Positions 1 to 9,579 of a stretch of DNA of 64,000 nt are shown here, in pieces (position 1 is the stretch's first letter; the number at the start of each line of letters is the position of its first letter). Under the pieces are notes generated by a model. That model made no database searches, was not told the DNA's origin, and saw nothing but the letters and a program-made list of their open reading frames with translations. Where the stretch lies: positions 4,030,001-4,094,000 of the forward strand of contig NC_052393.1 of assembly GCF_009389715.1 (NCBI RefSeq), read 5' to 3'. The stretch is from Phoenix dactylifera. Lineage: Eukaryota; Streptophyta; Magnoliopsida; Arecales; Arecaceae. Position numbers and translations under genes: made by a program.

Positions 1-163
1 AGGCCAGCTATCAACGTTTTGATCTCTGGAGCGCCCTCCATAATGACCATCATTAGTATGGTGATTCGGGGAGATTTGCTGAGGCCGTCTTGAGGCCTGC
101 CACATGGCGAACCCCGCCTCGTCTGATCGCTCAGGCTACCCGATCAGAGCCACTGTAGTGGGT

Positions 164-170
164 TATATAA
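164..170 (+). promoter_or_regulatory. TATA box of the element's opposite-strand gene
   Basis: TATATAA lies in a block that is also conserved, reverse-oriented, upstream of the equivalent gene in the second element (39912-39918). Conservation of a TATA box on the strand opposite to gag in both copies suggests the passenger gene has its own promoter. Function is inferred from position and conservation only. Confidence 0.5.
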
Positions 171-373
171 GGACTGAAAGGGGGGCCCTAGGATCGTTGC
201 TTGGTCCTCTCCCACTCTTGGTCCTCTTCTTTCAGCCGCCATTGCCATGGTGTTCAAGCTTTTCTTTGGGCACTCTAGGAGCTTTTCATCAACCTTCGCA
301 TCAGGCACTACTTTCACCTCCCGGCGATCATTCTCCTTCTTTCCTGATCACCATTTTCGGCAAGCTTTCGGGT

Positions 374-1664
374 AGGCATTTTATCACCTATAGTTTGGTG
401 CCTACACAGCTCGCCCCGAATTCGTGAAGAATAATTATCGACTTCCTCGGCCTTTGCCTTGCACATGGTCTGTCCCCCTCGGTAAACGTCTTTAGGAGTT
501 GCTTCATATTAAAAAGCAACCCCATGGACAAAGGGTGGTGGTACTTCTCCCCCCGAGGAGGTTGCAAGCTTTTTGGGGGTATGCCTACTTCCATCCACAG
601 ATGGAAGGATAACTTTTTCTTTGTTTTCTCCGAGCGGTCGTGGGGGTTTAATCCGACCTGGTGCTTTCCGCTGGTTTCGGTGAATAACAGGCTCCCACGC
701 AACCGCATACTGATGGAAGAGAACCTTGGCAACCTCGTCCATTAGGTTTACTCGGCAAGCGTGCAGGTAAGTAATGCGGTCCTTCCGTTCCTTATTTATT
801 TTCTTTGTAAATGCTCGGCTTTTGTTGACACTTTATCTTCTCGTGCCAGTCTCTTCATGTGGTTGATATGCTAATGTCCAGCATGCTCGCCGACCGGAAG
901 GAACTGAGGATGCTCAGGCCGAGAATGGAGCGTGCTGAGCTCCAGGAGCAGGAGGCCAAAGCTTGGGCGGCATCTGCTGCACAGCAGCAGCAAAAGGCCA
1001 AGGAACGGGCGGCGACCATTGAGCAGCAGCGGCGTGAGGCTGAGGAGAAGGATATAGTCACCGCGCAGCGACTTCGGAAGGCCAAAAAGAGAGTACGGGC
1101 TACCGAAGTCCTGATAAAGGACTAGCTCGCTCATATTCAAAATATGGAGGCCGAGCATTCTAGGGCTTGCTCATCTGCTGCAAGCCGCATCTCCGAGATC
1201 GAAGCTACCCTGATTAGACTACAGGGCGAAGCCGGGGAACAGAAGCTGAAGATTGGGCGGCTCGAAAATCTAGTGAAGTCATCTGCCCGTGAGGCCGTCG
1301 AAAAATTTCACCCGTCGGAGGAGTACCTCAATGAGCTGGCGGAAGGGGCTACTGCTGCCATGGTCCAGGGCTTCGACAATTGTTGCCTCCAAGTCCAGCA
1401 GTTCTGCCCTGGGGTCAACCTTAACAGCCTGGAGCCAAACCTGGATGAAGCTGCTAAAGTGATCGGGGATGCTGCAGAGGCTAGCGCTGAAGTCAGGCTA
1501 GAGATCGCCCCTGAAGCCGCCGCCGGGATGAAATCAGTAGCCATTCCTGATGCCAGCGTCGAAGCTGAGGCCGCCTCTGAGGTTAGCAGAGATGGTGCTT
1601 CCGAGATTGTGCTACGATGGAGGCCGCACCTGACGCCAATGTAGAAGTCGTCCATGTCGATTAA
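374..1664 (+). pseudogene. Transposase_28 (putative gypsy-type) / coiled-coil gene, internally deleted remnant
   Basis: This is the strand opposite to gag. The first part keeps only the end of the Transposase_28-like domain (LVPTQLAPNS, then a TGA at 425-427 where the related copy has Trp, then a continuing frame to 745). About 130 upstream codons present in the second element are missing, including the conserved start. A probable intron follows: CAG|GTAAGT near 766 to GTGCCAG near 849, conserved in the second element. The next exon encodes a Glu/Ala/Arg/Lys-rich coiled coil (from about 859), with a stop at 1123-1125, then the GFDNCCLQVQQFCPG region. A late frameshift separates the frame from the probable original stop at 1662-1664. 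It is non-functional as it stands. The role of this family is unknown to me. Confidence 0.7.
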
Positions 1665-2112
1665 CTTTCATTTTTATTTTTGTAAGGTCGACCATTTGGG
1701 CCTTTTATAGTCAACCTGACCTCTAGGTCGGGTACCCTTGTATCTGGCCTTCGGCCTTTGTCATCAATGAAGTCTGCATTTTCTTTTTAGCATGTTGCGC
1801 CTTTGATCAAGTATTTGAGCTCGTCCCGCTTCATGCTCGGATATCGAAATTCGAGCTACGTAACTTAGGTCCGGGCCTATCTCGCATAGCAGGAGCCGCG
1901 TTTGGCATTTGCAGAAGTCTTCGAGCTCGGCATATACCTTCGATTCAAAGATAAACCTCCCGTAAGGCGAGCTTGTAGCTCTCTGTGTAATATTGCAGGC
2001 CACTTTAAGCTCTGCCCAGAAGGGTGAAATTGGAGGAGGAAGAAACTGACTGGAGATTAGCTTTAAAATAAAAGCCCGCCCGAGGGCCAATGACAACTCG
2101 GGAATAAAGATG

Positions 2113-2475
2113 AGCTCGGGGATATGCATCTACCCGAGAGTAGAAATCCACTCGAGGGCTAATGCCAAATCGAGATTAGAAGTCCGTCTAAGGGTCGACG
2201 CCAACTCAGAAATAAAGATTAGCTCGGGGATAAGCATCTACCAGAGAGTAGAAATCCGCTCGAGGGCTAATGCCAACTCGAGATTAGAAGTCCGCCCGAG
2301 GGTCGACGCTAACTCGGGAATAAAGATGAGCTCGGGGATAAGCATCTATCCGAGAGTAGAAATCCGCTCGAGGGCTAATGCCAACTCGAGATTAGAAGTC
2401 CGCCCGAGGGTCGATGCCAACTCGGGAATAAAGATGAGCTCGGGGATAAGCATCTATCCGAGACTTAAACAAACC
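2113..2475 (+). repeat. Tandem repeat, 108-bp period, about 3.3 copies
   Basis: AGCTCGGGGAT recurs at 2113, 2221, 2329 and 2437, exactly 108 bp (36 codons) apart, so a frame is open through the array (2110-2556) and encodes a 36-residue repeat. Each unit contains shorter related modules around GTAGAAATCCGCTCGAGGG. It matches, inverted, the array at 36071-36960 of the second element. The open frame is probably a by-product of the period being a multiple of three. Confidence 0.85.
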
Positions 2476-2479
2476 TTGC

Positions 2480-3775
2480 AGTTGCCCCCCACTCAAATCA
2501 GAGGCATACTTGTAGAATCCTGCAGACGAGGGTGCTCTTCCTTGGCTCCCCGTTGACGCCCCAGGGCATCCCAAGCCGAGCTTGAGGGATGACTTTGTAG
2601 ATGCCCTCCACTCAGATCAGAGGCTTACTTGTAGATGGAGGTGCTCTTCTTTGGCTCCCCATTGACGCTGTACGGCATCCCAAGCCGAGCTCAAGGGATG
2701 ACTTTGTAAATGCCCCCCACTCAGATAAGAGGCTTACTTGTAGAATTCTGCGGACTGGGGTGCTCTTCCTTGGTTCCTCATTGACGCCGCAGGGCATCCT
2801 GAGCTCGAGGGATGACTTTGTAGATTCCCCCACTCAGATCAGAGGCATACTTGTAGAATCCTACGGACGGGGGTGCTCTTTCTTGGCTCCCCGTTGACGC
2901 CACAGGGCATCCCGAGCCAAGCTTTGAGGGATGACTTTGTAGATGCCTCCTACTCAGATCAGAGGCGTACTTATAGAATCCTGCGGACGGGGGTGCTCTT
3001 CTTTGGCTCCCTGTTGATGCCGCAGGGTATTCCGAGCCGAGCTCAAGTAATGACTTTGTAGATGCCCCCCCACTCAGATCAGAGACATACTTGTAGAATT
3101 CTGTGGATGAGGGTGCTCTTCCTTGGCTCCCCGTTGACGTCGCGGGGCATTCCGAGCCGATCTCGAGGGATAACTTTGTAGATGCCTCCCACTCAGATCA
3201 GAGACGTACTTGTAGAATTCTGCAGATGGGGGTGCTCTTTCTTGGTTCCCCATTGATGTCGCTGGGCATCCCGAGCCGAGATCGAGGGATAACTTTGTAG
3301 TTGCCCCCCACTCAGATCAGAGACATACTTGTAGAATCCTGCAGATGGGGGTGCTCTTCCTTGCCTCCCCGTTGACACTGCAGGGCATCCCGAGCCGAGC
3401 TCGAGGAATGATTTTGTAGATACCTCCCACTTAGATCAGAGGCATACTTGTAGAATTCTACAGATAGGGGTGCTCTTCCTTGACTCCCCGTTGACGCCAC
3501 CAGGCATTCCGAGCCGAGCTCGAGGGATAACTTTGTAGATGCCCTCCACTCAGATCAGAGGAGTACTTGTAGAATCCTGCGGACGGGGGTGCTCTTCCTT
3601 AGCTCTCGTTGACGCCGCAGGGCATCCCGAGCCGAGCTCGAGGGATGACTTGGTAGATGTCCCCCACTCAGATCAAAGGCATACTTGTAGAATCCTACGG
3701 ACGGTGGTGCTCTTCCTTGGCTCTCCGTTGATGCCGCAGGGCATCCCGAGCTGAGCACGAGGGATGACTTTGTAA
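2480..3775 (+). repeat. Tandem repeat, about 119-bp period, about 11 copies
   Basis: ACTCAGATCAGAGGC-type starts recur near 2490, 2610, 2718, 2830, 2952, 3072, 3191, 3310, 3429, 3548 and 3667. Each unit joins a GAGCTCGAGGGATGACTTTG block to a block around GTGCTCTTCCTTGGCTCCCC. The second element carries the same two kinds of block, inverted, as two separate arrays of about 85 bp period. Short open frames here are repeat shadows. Confidence 0.85.
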
Positions 3776-3963
3776 ATAGAACCTAGATTTATCGGCATAT
3801 AACTCGTGCCGCCAGGGCATCCAAAGCGCATCGAGCCCATTAGGGCACTTCAGAGATGCCTTGAGAAAGTTTCGAAGGATATTTTCATTAATTTACACAG
3901 TCTGGAGAAAGAAAGCCCTGACTTGGAGGGGCTAAGGTCCTTTCCTGGGGAAGTAATTTACGT

Positions 3964-4555
3964 CTAGAGTCGCCAGCCCCGGGCTGATGAAAGTGCGGCC
4001 TCTTTCCGGCCCCTTAGGGCCAAGGTGGCATTAACGCATAAGACGCGTAGATGGGGCATAGTGCCCACAGTGGGGTGACTGTTGTCGGATTCGTCAGATG
4101 GCCCTGAACTTTGTCCATCGAGCTCCGCCCTGTCGGTCGATCCACCGACGAACCGGCTCAGGAGGCCTTGGCGGACGATCACTTCGATCTTATCACGAAG
4201 CTGGTAACAGTCCTCCGTGTCATGACCGTGATCCTCATGGAAGCGATAGTATTTATCCAAACATTTCCGTGACTTGGATGGTTGCATTTCGGCGGAGATC
4301 AGAGGTAGTTGCAACCCTCAATTTCCTTGAGGATCTCGGTCCGGGAGGACGTGAGAGGGGTGTACTCCTTAAAAGTTCGGTGAGAGACATACCTTCCGGA
4401 CCTCCGAGGGGACCTGCTCCTCGATTGATAGCACTCCTCGCGGAGTTCTGCAGCCTGATCCCAAAACATTTGGATTTGTCACCCCACTTCCTCGACTTCC
4501 TGTCGAGTTCAGCGATTGATAAAGCTCCGGCCGGATGAATGGTTTGAATAACCAC
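3964..4555 (-). pseudogene. gag C-terminal remnant of element 1
   Basis: The minus strand encodes YYRFHEDHGHDTEDCYQL followed by RDKIEVIVRQGLLSRF. This is the conserved C-terminal region of gypsy gag proteins in plants, whose usual form is Y-C-R-F-H-x-D-H-G-H-D-T-E-x-C. The upstream part (SIAELDRKSRKW) is in another frame, so at least one frameshift is present. The first Cys of the usual motif is Tyr here. Gag would form the particle core; this copy cannot encode the whole protein. Its orientation, towards the LTR at 4759-5628, sets the element's strand. Confidence 0.75.
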
Positions 4556-4735
4556 GGTCAGAGCTTGGACTTGCTAGGCGAGCAGATAAGACTGTGCTGG
4601 TTAGATCTGAGAAATTTGATCTGCCGGTACATGCGGTGTAGGAGGTAAACTTTGGAGGGAGCAGTCGGGCGCTGATTCCCGGCTGCTCGACGCGTTTGGG
4701 GCTCCCTGGCTCATTATCCTCGTGATCACGGCTCA

Positions 4736-4754
4736 GGCCCTTCCTCTAGCACCA
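4736..4754 (-). other. Primer-binding-site candidate of element 1
   Basis: Immediately inside the LTR the minus strand reads TGGTGCTAGAGGAAGGGCC, matching TGGCGCTAGAAGAAGGGCC at the same place in the second element. A TGG start is expected, since tRNAs end in CCA. I cannot name the primer tRNA. Confidence 0.5.
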
Positions 4755-4758
4755 GAAA

Positions 4759-5628
4759 TATTGTGGTTCAAATTTGGCCTGAGGGTGACCACGCCGGAGG
4801 AGTCGAGGGAGCCGCCGATGGTTGGAAGAAGACAGGGGCTACTTCCTACGCGGCGACGGCAAAAGACCTGCACAAAGTCTCACCGGTGTTTCCAGTGAGG
4901 GCCTTCCGACGATCAAGTTAGAGTGGGATAAATTTGGTCAAATTAAAAAAAAGTTACTTGATTGGGCTATTTATAGTCCCAGTGGAAAGGATCAGGTGGC
5001 AGAGGCACTGTCCGTCCTCATTATGAGAGGGGGTGTGGCTCTGAGCCGAATGGCGCGCAGTTAAGGTTGGCCGGTGGCGTGTGATGCTGTCCGTTCTCAA
5101 GAACGGTAAGGTGTTGACAGCCATAGTAGGGTATGGCCGAAGTAGTCATGGTGCTGTCCTTTGACTGTCGAGGGCCAGCTATCGAAGCATGGCGCAGTGG
5201 CGTTGTAATGTATGGCTACGTAAGAGGGCATGGTCACGCACATGGTGTGGTTATTGGCGAGGCTAAACCCGTTGAGAGGTCACATCATGCGTTTGGCGAG
5301 GTCGGCTAGGCAGGTGCTGAGGGTAGCTCGACTCCCCGAGTTCCGAGGTGTGCTCGGTGGTGCATCCCGAGCTCAAGGACCGGAGCGTACTACTGTAGTA
5401 GGCGTCTCGAGCTTGGTCGAGCAGGTCGGCGAGTATTGGAGGTGCCCCAAACTTGGTCGGGGCGGGTCGGCGAGTATCCGAGGCCAATGAAGCTTTTGGC
5501 GGAGTCTGAGGCCGAGCTGATTCTAGGCCGGTCCGAGGATTCAATCAGTCGGTGTCGGCGTTTATTGGGCCAAAACGCAGGGGGGGGCTCTTAGCTGTGG
5601 GCTGGACGATCCATTTTGCCCCCCATCA
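4759..5628 (-). repeat. 5' LTR of element 1 (870 bp)
   Basis: On the minus strand it begins TGATGGGGGGCAAAATGG and ends ACCACAATA. Both ends match the LTRs at 31501-32497 and 40418-41214. It contains a TATA-like TATAAATA on the minus strand and GTCGGCGAGTAT subrepeats that correspond to the roughly 43-bp subrepeats in the other LTRs. The terminal CA has decayed to TA at the inner end. Confidence 0.8.
4968..4975 (-). promoter_or_regulatory. LTR TATA box
   Basis: The minus strand reads GGGACTATAAATAGCCC. The same motif at the corresponding LTR position in the second element is GGGGCTATAAATGACCCC. It is the likely core promoter for gag transcription. Confidence 0.5.
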
Positions 5629-5796
5629 TTGGGCATTAATAAAAAATCAAGGAACTAAATAATACCTTCCAATTAGTCTTTTTGGGTGAGGTTCCGGATT
5701 ATTAAAAATTGTATCAGAACGGATCTAGCACAGGATCAAAAAATCTAAATAATACCATCCGACTAACCATTTTAGGCAAAGTTCTGGATTATTACA
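5629..5796 (+). mobile_element. TRIM-like remnant, interrupted by element 1
   Basis: It matches the TRIM copies at 14063-14288 and 22434-22649 from TTGGGCATTAAT onward: the right part of one LTR, a degenerate tRNA-Met-type primer site (TTGTATCAGAAC), then the 3' part of a second LTR ending GATTATTACA. The left part of the first LTR is missing because element 1 ends exactly here, so element 1 inserted into the TRIM. Confidence 0.65.
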
Positions 5797-6114
5797 GAAA
5801 TATTGTATACATTCAACAATCATTGCCTATGACAATGTCATGGCTGCTTGGGCACCAAAGCGTTCATTTCAACATCTATGTGCTGCTAACTTGGTTAACC
5901 TGCATTGATTCAGAAAGGAAAATTCCAGCTTGGTAAGTCCTTCTGTAATGCCCATATATACAATATAATCGCAATGTAGGGTCCATGGTTTTATCCCATC
6001 CGGCCACCAATCATTTGTATCACCACCGTTAATCAAGACAGTTTGGCTATCTCTCCATCATTTGTTTATGAAAATTAGTAAAACAGTTGGTGGAAACTAG
6101 TAATTTGGGTTTAA

Positions 6115-6330
6115 GTTGGGTCGGTTCGGATCGTTGGGTAAACGATCCAAAATTGACCCAATAAAAAAAAGGATTGGGTCAGGTTTGGGTTGGATCGAGA
6201 TTCAGTAAACTCAGATCTGATCTGAAAAATACAATGAGTCCAATTTTAAGATCCAACTCGACTCCATGGATCCTCCAATTCAGATCAGGTAGGGTCGGAT
6301 CATGGGCCAACCCAACCCATCTGCAGCCTT
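6115..6330. repeat. GGGT/ACCC-rich repeated block upstream of F-box copy A
   Basis: The block is dense in TTGGGTCGG-like and inverted CCAACCCAACCC-like motifs. Equivalent blocks precede the other F-box copies at about 14634-14850, 22985-23210 and 42095-42310. It is probably part of an old transposon; I cannot assign a family. It lies 240-450 bp upstream of the F-box start codon and so could influence the promoter. Confidence 0.5.
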
Positions 6331-6569
6331 ACTCTCCACTCATTTGATTATGAAAATTAGTAAAATAGCCGGTGGAGCGGAAAGGCGGGTTTTAGGGCGA
6401 ATGGCGTAAATTTGATTTTATGTTAAATGTTCGTTTCGTTCGTAGCTGTGTTCTTGCAAGAATCGGAAGGGCGCGATCTCGATCAAGAAACCCAACCAAG
6501 AAAAAGAAACCCTATAGGCTCATCCCGTTTCCACCACCACCTCCACCTCCTTTTCTCCGAGCGGCAACA

Positions 6570-7724
6570 ATGGCGTCCGGCGAAACAAGCAGCAGGAGGT
6601 GGGTCCCCCGATGGCCCGATCTCCCTACCGATATCCTGGACGTCATCGTCAAGAAGCTCACCCGCGCCTCCGATTACCTCCGCTTCCGTTGCGTCTGCAA
6701 GTCCTGGCGCTCCTTCGCCAAACCCACCAATCTTCCCTCCCACCTCCCTTTCCTCGTGCTCCCCTACGACCCCGACTCCCTACAACGTCCCGTTCTCAGC
6801 CTCCCCACCAGGGAGATCCACGCTCGCCCCATCCCCGACCTCGTCCACACAGTAACCCTCGCCTCCTCCCGCGGCTGGCTCCTCCTGCTCGACCTCGAAC
6901 ACGCGGGCGAACGCCTCTTCTTGCTGAACCCCCTCACCGGTGCCCAAGTCCAGCTCCCTCCCACCGATGGTTTCCTCCACCAGACCGCCTTCGAATTCTC
7001 GTGGAAGGCGTACTTGCTTTTGAGCCCGAACTTGGACCCGAGGGATTCCGTGGTGGTGATCGCCGAGTGCTATCGTAGCTCCCGTGAAATCGCCTTCTGT
7101 AAATTGGGAGATGAATCATGGACCGTGATGAATACCGGTTTGGTCACTGAGCTCGTCTCCGTGGCGCACCATGAGGGGAGCCTCTATATGATCGACATGG
7201 AAAGCAATGCTTCGGTTTGTAAAATTGCTTCCCCTTTGAACCCTGAGCCTATCAATTTGCCGAATGTTGATCTTGAGGGGTGTTATCTGTTTTTCGTGAC
7301 AACATCTACGCAGTTGTTGTTATTTGTCCAATATCATGCAGATCTTATCCCCGATGATGCTGTTTTTGATGATGAACCTTTCGATCATTTTATTGGAGTA
7401 TTTGAGTTGAAGCAGGGGAACGCACCCGGATGGTATAAGATCGAAAGCATTCATTGCAATAAATTGTACATGGCAATGGAGCTATTTTCGACCTACCTTC
7501 TTTTCGGTTGGGCTATTCCTGGACGCAGAGGAGATTGCATTTTCTATAGCAGTGCTTCTGGCTTTTCATATAGACAGCTGAAGAGCGATTTTCATGAAAT
7601 AGATGCTTTCGACTTCGAGATCGGCTACGATGATCATATAATTCGTAGCTGGTGTAACTCAACGTCGAATGAGCAGCTGGCTCCTTTTTGGATCGAGCTC
7701 AATCTCTGCAAAATGTTGGAATAG
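6570..7724 (+). CDS. F-box protein with C-terminal DUF295 domain, copy A
   Basis: A 384-residue single-exon protein. The F-box is at about residues 14-55 (WPDLPTDILDVIVKKL, then RFRCVCKSWRSF). A DUF295/KIB-type beta-propeller-like region follows (LFLLNPLTGAQVQLPP near 116-131, then to the C-terminal WIELNLCKMLE). F-box proteins of this type bind SKP1 through the F-box and are expected to recruit substrates to an SCF ubiquitin ligase; the substrate is unknown. I chose the Met at 6570 because MASGE is shared by all four copies. The frame is open 50 codons further upstream in A and C, but copy B has a deletion there and the extension is Pro/Arg-rich, so it is more likely 5' UTR. GC content falls sharply from the 5' to the 3' half. 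Confidence 0.85.
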   Translation: MASGETSSRRWVPRWPDLPTDILDVIVKKLTRASDYLRFRCVCKSWRSFAKPTNLPSHLPFLVLPYDPDSLQRPVLSLPTREIHARPIPDLVHTVTLASSRGWLLLLDLEHAGERLFLLNPLTGAQVQLPPTDGFLHQTAFEFSWKAYLLLSPNLDPRDSVVVIAECYRSSREIAFCKLGDESWTVMNTGLVTELVSVAHHEGSLYMIDMESNASVCKIASPLNPEPINLPNVDLEGCYLFFVTTSTQLLLFVQYHADLIPDDAVFDDEPFDHFIGVFELKQGNAPGWYKIESIHCNKLYMAMELFSTYLLFGWAIPGRRGDCIFYSSASGFSYRQLKSDFHEIDAFDFEIGYDDHIIRSWCNSTSNEQLAPFWIELNLCKMLE

Positions 7725-9579
7725 AGTCCAGTTCAGGTAATGCTTGAAAACCATCTTCTATACTTTGAATTTATTTTAGAGTCTTGGTTACTTATCTGAT
7801 TAGATGTGAGATGGCATTGTGTGGCTTCCTGAAAATATTTTCTGGAGAAGGAAAATAACATTGATTCAGAACTAAAACTGTAGTTTGACGATATTGCAGT
7901 TTATGGCTTATGCTCTGCCAATTATACAATCATTCCTACAGCACAGTTTTGCACTTAAACTGCCGAGCTGAATCTCCTTTGAAATCATGCAATGACAATG
8001 CTTTATAAGTCAAGAAGTTTAATTAGGTGTAGGAATTAGATTGCTGTGCCAATTGCCTTTTTGTGTTTATAATGATTTCCACGAGCCATTGCTTTGTAGG
8101 TTGATTCATCCTTATTGCCTAGCTTGTGGCTCAAATATTTATACTACACAAGCCTTCGCTCCTCAAACATTTTTTGCTTTAACAATTATTACATTTTAGT
8201 CATGTATGTTAAAGTTTTTACCCCACTGAGCCTACATCGTTTGTTATCTAAGCTCAAAAGCAATATAGGAGGAGCCATTTCATACAGACCAACAATTGTC
8301 TAGTTGAGATCATTTTTTTTCTTAAGCCATACCTGCTTAATGTATGAAATAGCAGTGAAAACCATGCTTTGTCTATAGATCCTAATACCCTAATATAGGC
8401 TAATCTTGTACAAGTTTCTTAGTTATAATAATGGAAACTTCTAAGTATTTTCTGACCCACAAAAAAAAAACAGAAGAAAAGTAGAACTGAGAATGCAAGG
8501 GCATGTGAAACCACGGAATAAGAGGGTACAAAAAAAGGTATAAATAGATTGTGGGCACATAGTGTGATGACCCGTGCGGGTATTGCACATACGTGTTCCA
8601 CAACTTTCTTTGTTGGTGATTGATCTTTCATATCTGCGATCCACAACTTGCTCAATTCTTCTGCTCCTCTGGTTTTACTATGTCCTTTGTGTCGTGTATA
8701 TTTGGAGAAAATTACGTTGATGCCATACTATTTTCTTGTTATTTTATCCTTTCTGCAAGACACCCACGCTTTTGTCAGATAAAGGTGATCCTACTTATTA
8801 AAGAAAGGCAAGAAAGTGTTGCAATGCATTTTTGCTGGTTGATATTACCAAATCAAGGATGAAGAAAGCATGTTGGAGACACGGAATATTCTGATTATCC
8901 TATCATTTTGGAGCAACACCAGCTCGATGTATCCAACATCTGAGACTCTGAGGATTATCTGACCATCAAGTTTAGTTTGATTTCTTTGAGTCTTTTTCGT
9001 GCATCATCTCCATAATCGAAGTTAAGTTTGAATTTTTAAGTCTTTGCCGTGCATGATCGCCATAATCACTTCCTATATTCTGTGATGAAATATCTTAAAC
9101 ATTCATTACAGAAACCCTTTCAATCTATAAAAGTCTCTGTTTTTCTCATTTAGTTGTTTTCCACAGATAGATTCTATACTCTTTGGTATATCTTCTTCAT
9201 TAGTTTTTTCAAGGAGATGCCGTGTGTAGTTTGTAAAAAAATATTTTTCATTACGTTCCACATCTGATGCTTTTCTCTGGTTCGTTTTCTCCCTTGAACT
9301 GATAATGAATGGCTGATCTTTGCAGGACCTGCAAAAGTTTGAACCTAGGTGTAGCAGACAAGTCAAGCTTGAATCTGGGAAGAGGCAACCTTTGCTGAAG
9401 TAGCACAAATGCATATATTTGTTGCAGTTCTAGAATGTTTTTTTTTTTTTTTTTCCACTTTTTTTTCTAGTTCTTTTACTAGTTGAGAATGTCCTCTCCC
9501 TGAATGAAAGTCCGCTTTTTGGCTGCTCGAATTTTTCTTTTCTTTTTCTTTTCCCTCTTTTGTCTTTTCTATTTTCTAC
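7725..9579 (+). other. Downstream region of F-box A; possible 3' UTR intron
   Basis: No gene is seen. Twelve bases after the stop codon TTCAG|GTAATG looks like a splice donor (intron from 7737). CTTTGCAG|GACCTGCAAAAG at about 9318-9337 looks like an acceptor. Both are kept in all four copies, so the mRNA may carry a spliced 3' UTR. An 18-bp stub of a TRIM LTR (TGTGATGACCCGTGCGGG, 8563-8580) marks a deletion relative to units C and D. The rest is AT-rich. Confidence 0.4.

Larger units (their letters stand above)
1..5628 (-). mobile_element. Pol-less Ty3/gypsy-type LTR retrotransposon, truncated by the window edge (element 1)
   Basis: Read on the minus strand, the order is 5' LTR (4759-5628), primer-binding-site candidate, gag remnant, two tandem-repeat arrays, then an opposite-strand Transposase_28/coiled-coil gene remnant that runs to the window start. 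The same order and similar sequence recur on the plus strand in the element at 31501-41214, so the two are members of one family. No reverse transcriptase, RNase H, integrase or protease motif is visible, so it would need enzymes from another element. The gag type and antisense extra gene resemble Tat-lineage elements; that lineage call is inference. The right end sits inside a TRIM-like LTR. The 3' LTR lies outside the window, so the target duplication cannot be checked. Confidence 0.8.

Noticed and set aside
104-427. 107-codon frame at the window start
   Set aside because: Its first Met lies before the conserved TATA box and the upstream codons have no counterpart in the second element. Only the last residues match the Transposase_28 gene.
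2480-3775. CRISPR-like appearance of regular repeats
   Set aside because: Repeat units are contiguous without unique spacers, vary in sequence and lie inside an LTR element of a plant genome.
6420-6569. 50-codon N-terminal extension of F-box copy A (and 23307-23456 in C)
   Set aside because: It is Arg/Pro-rich, lies in the 5' UTR-like region, is lost in copy B by deletion and is not present in the D frame. The shared start is MASGE.
6427-7119. Long overlapping frames on both strands of the GC-rich F-box 5' half (repeated in all copies)
   Set aside because: Shadow frames caused by high GC and few stops. The F-box frame has clear family homology and the others do not.
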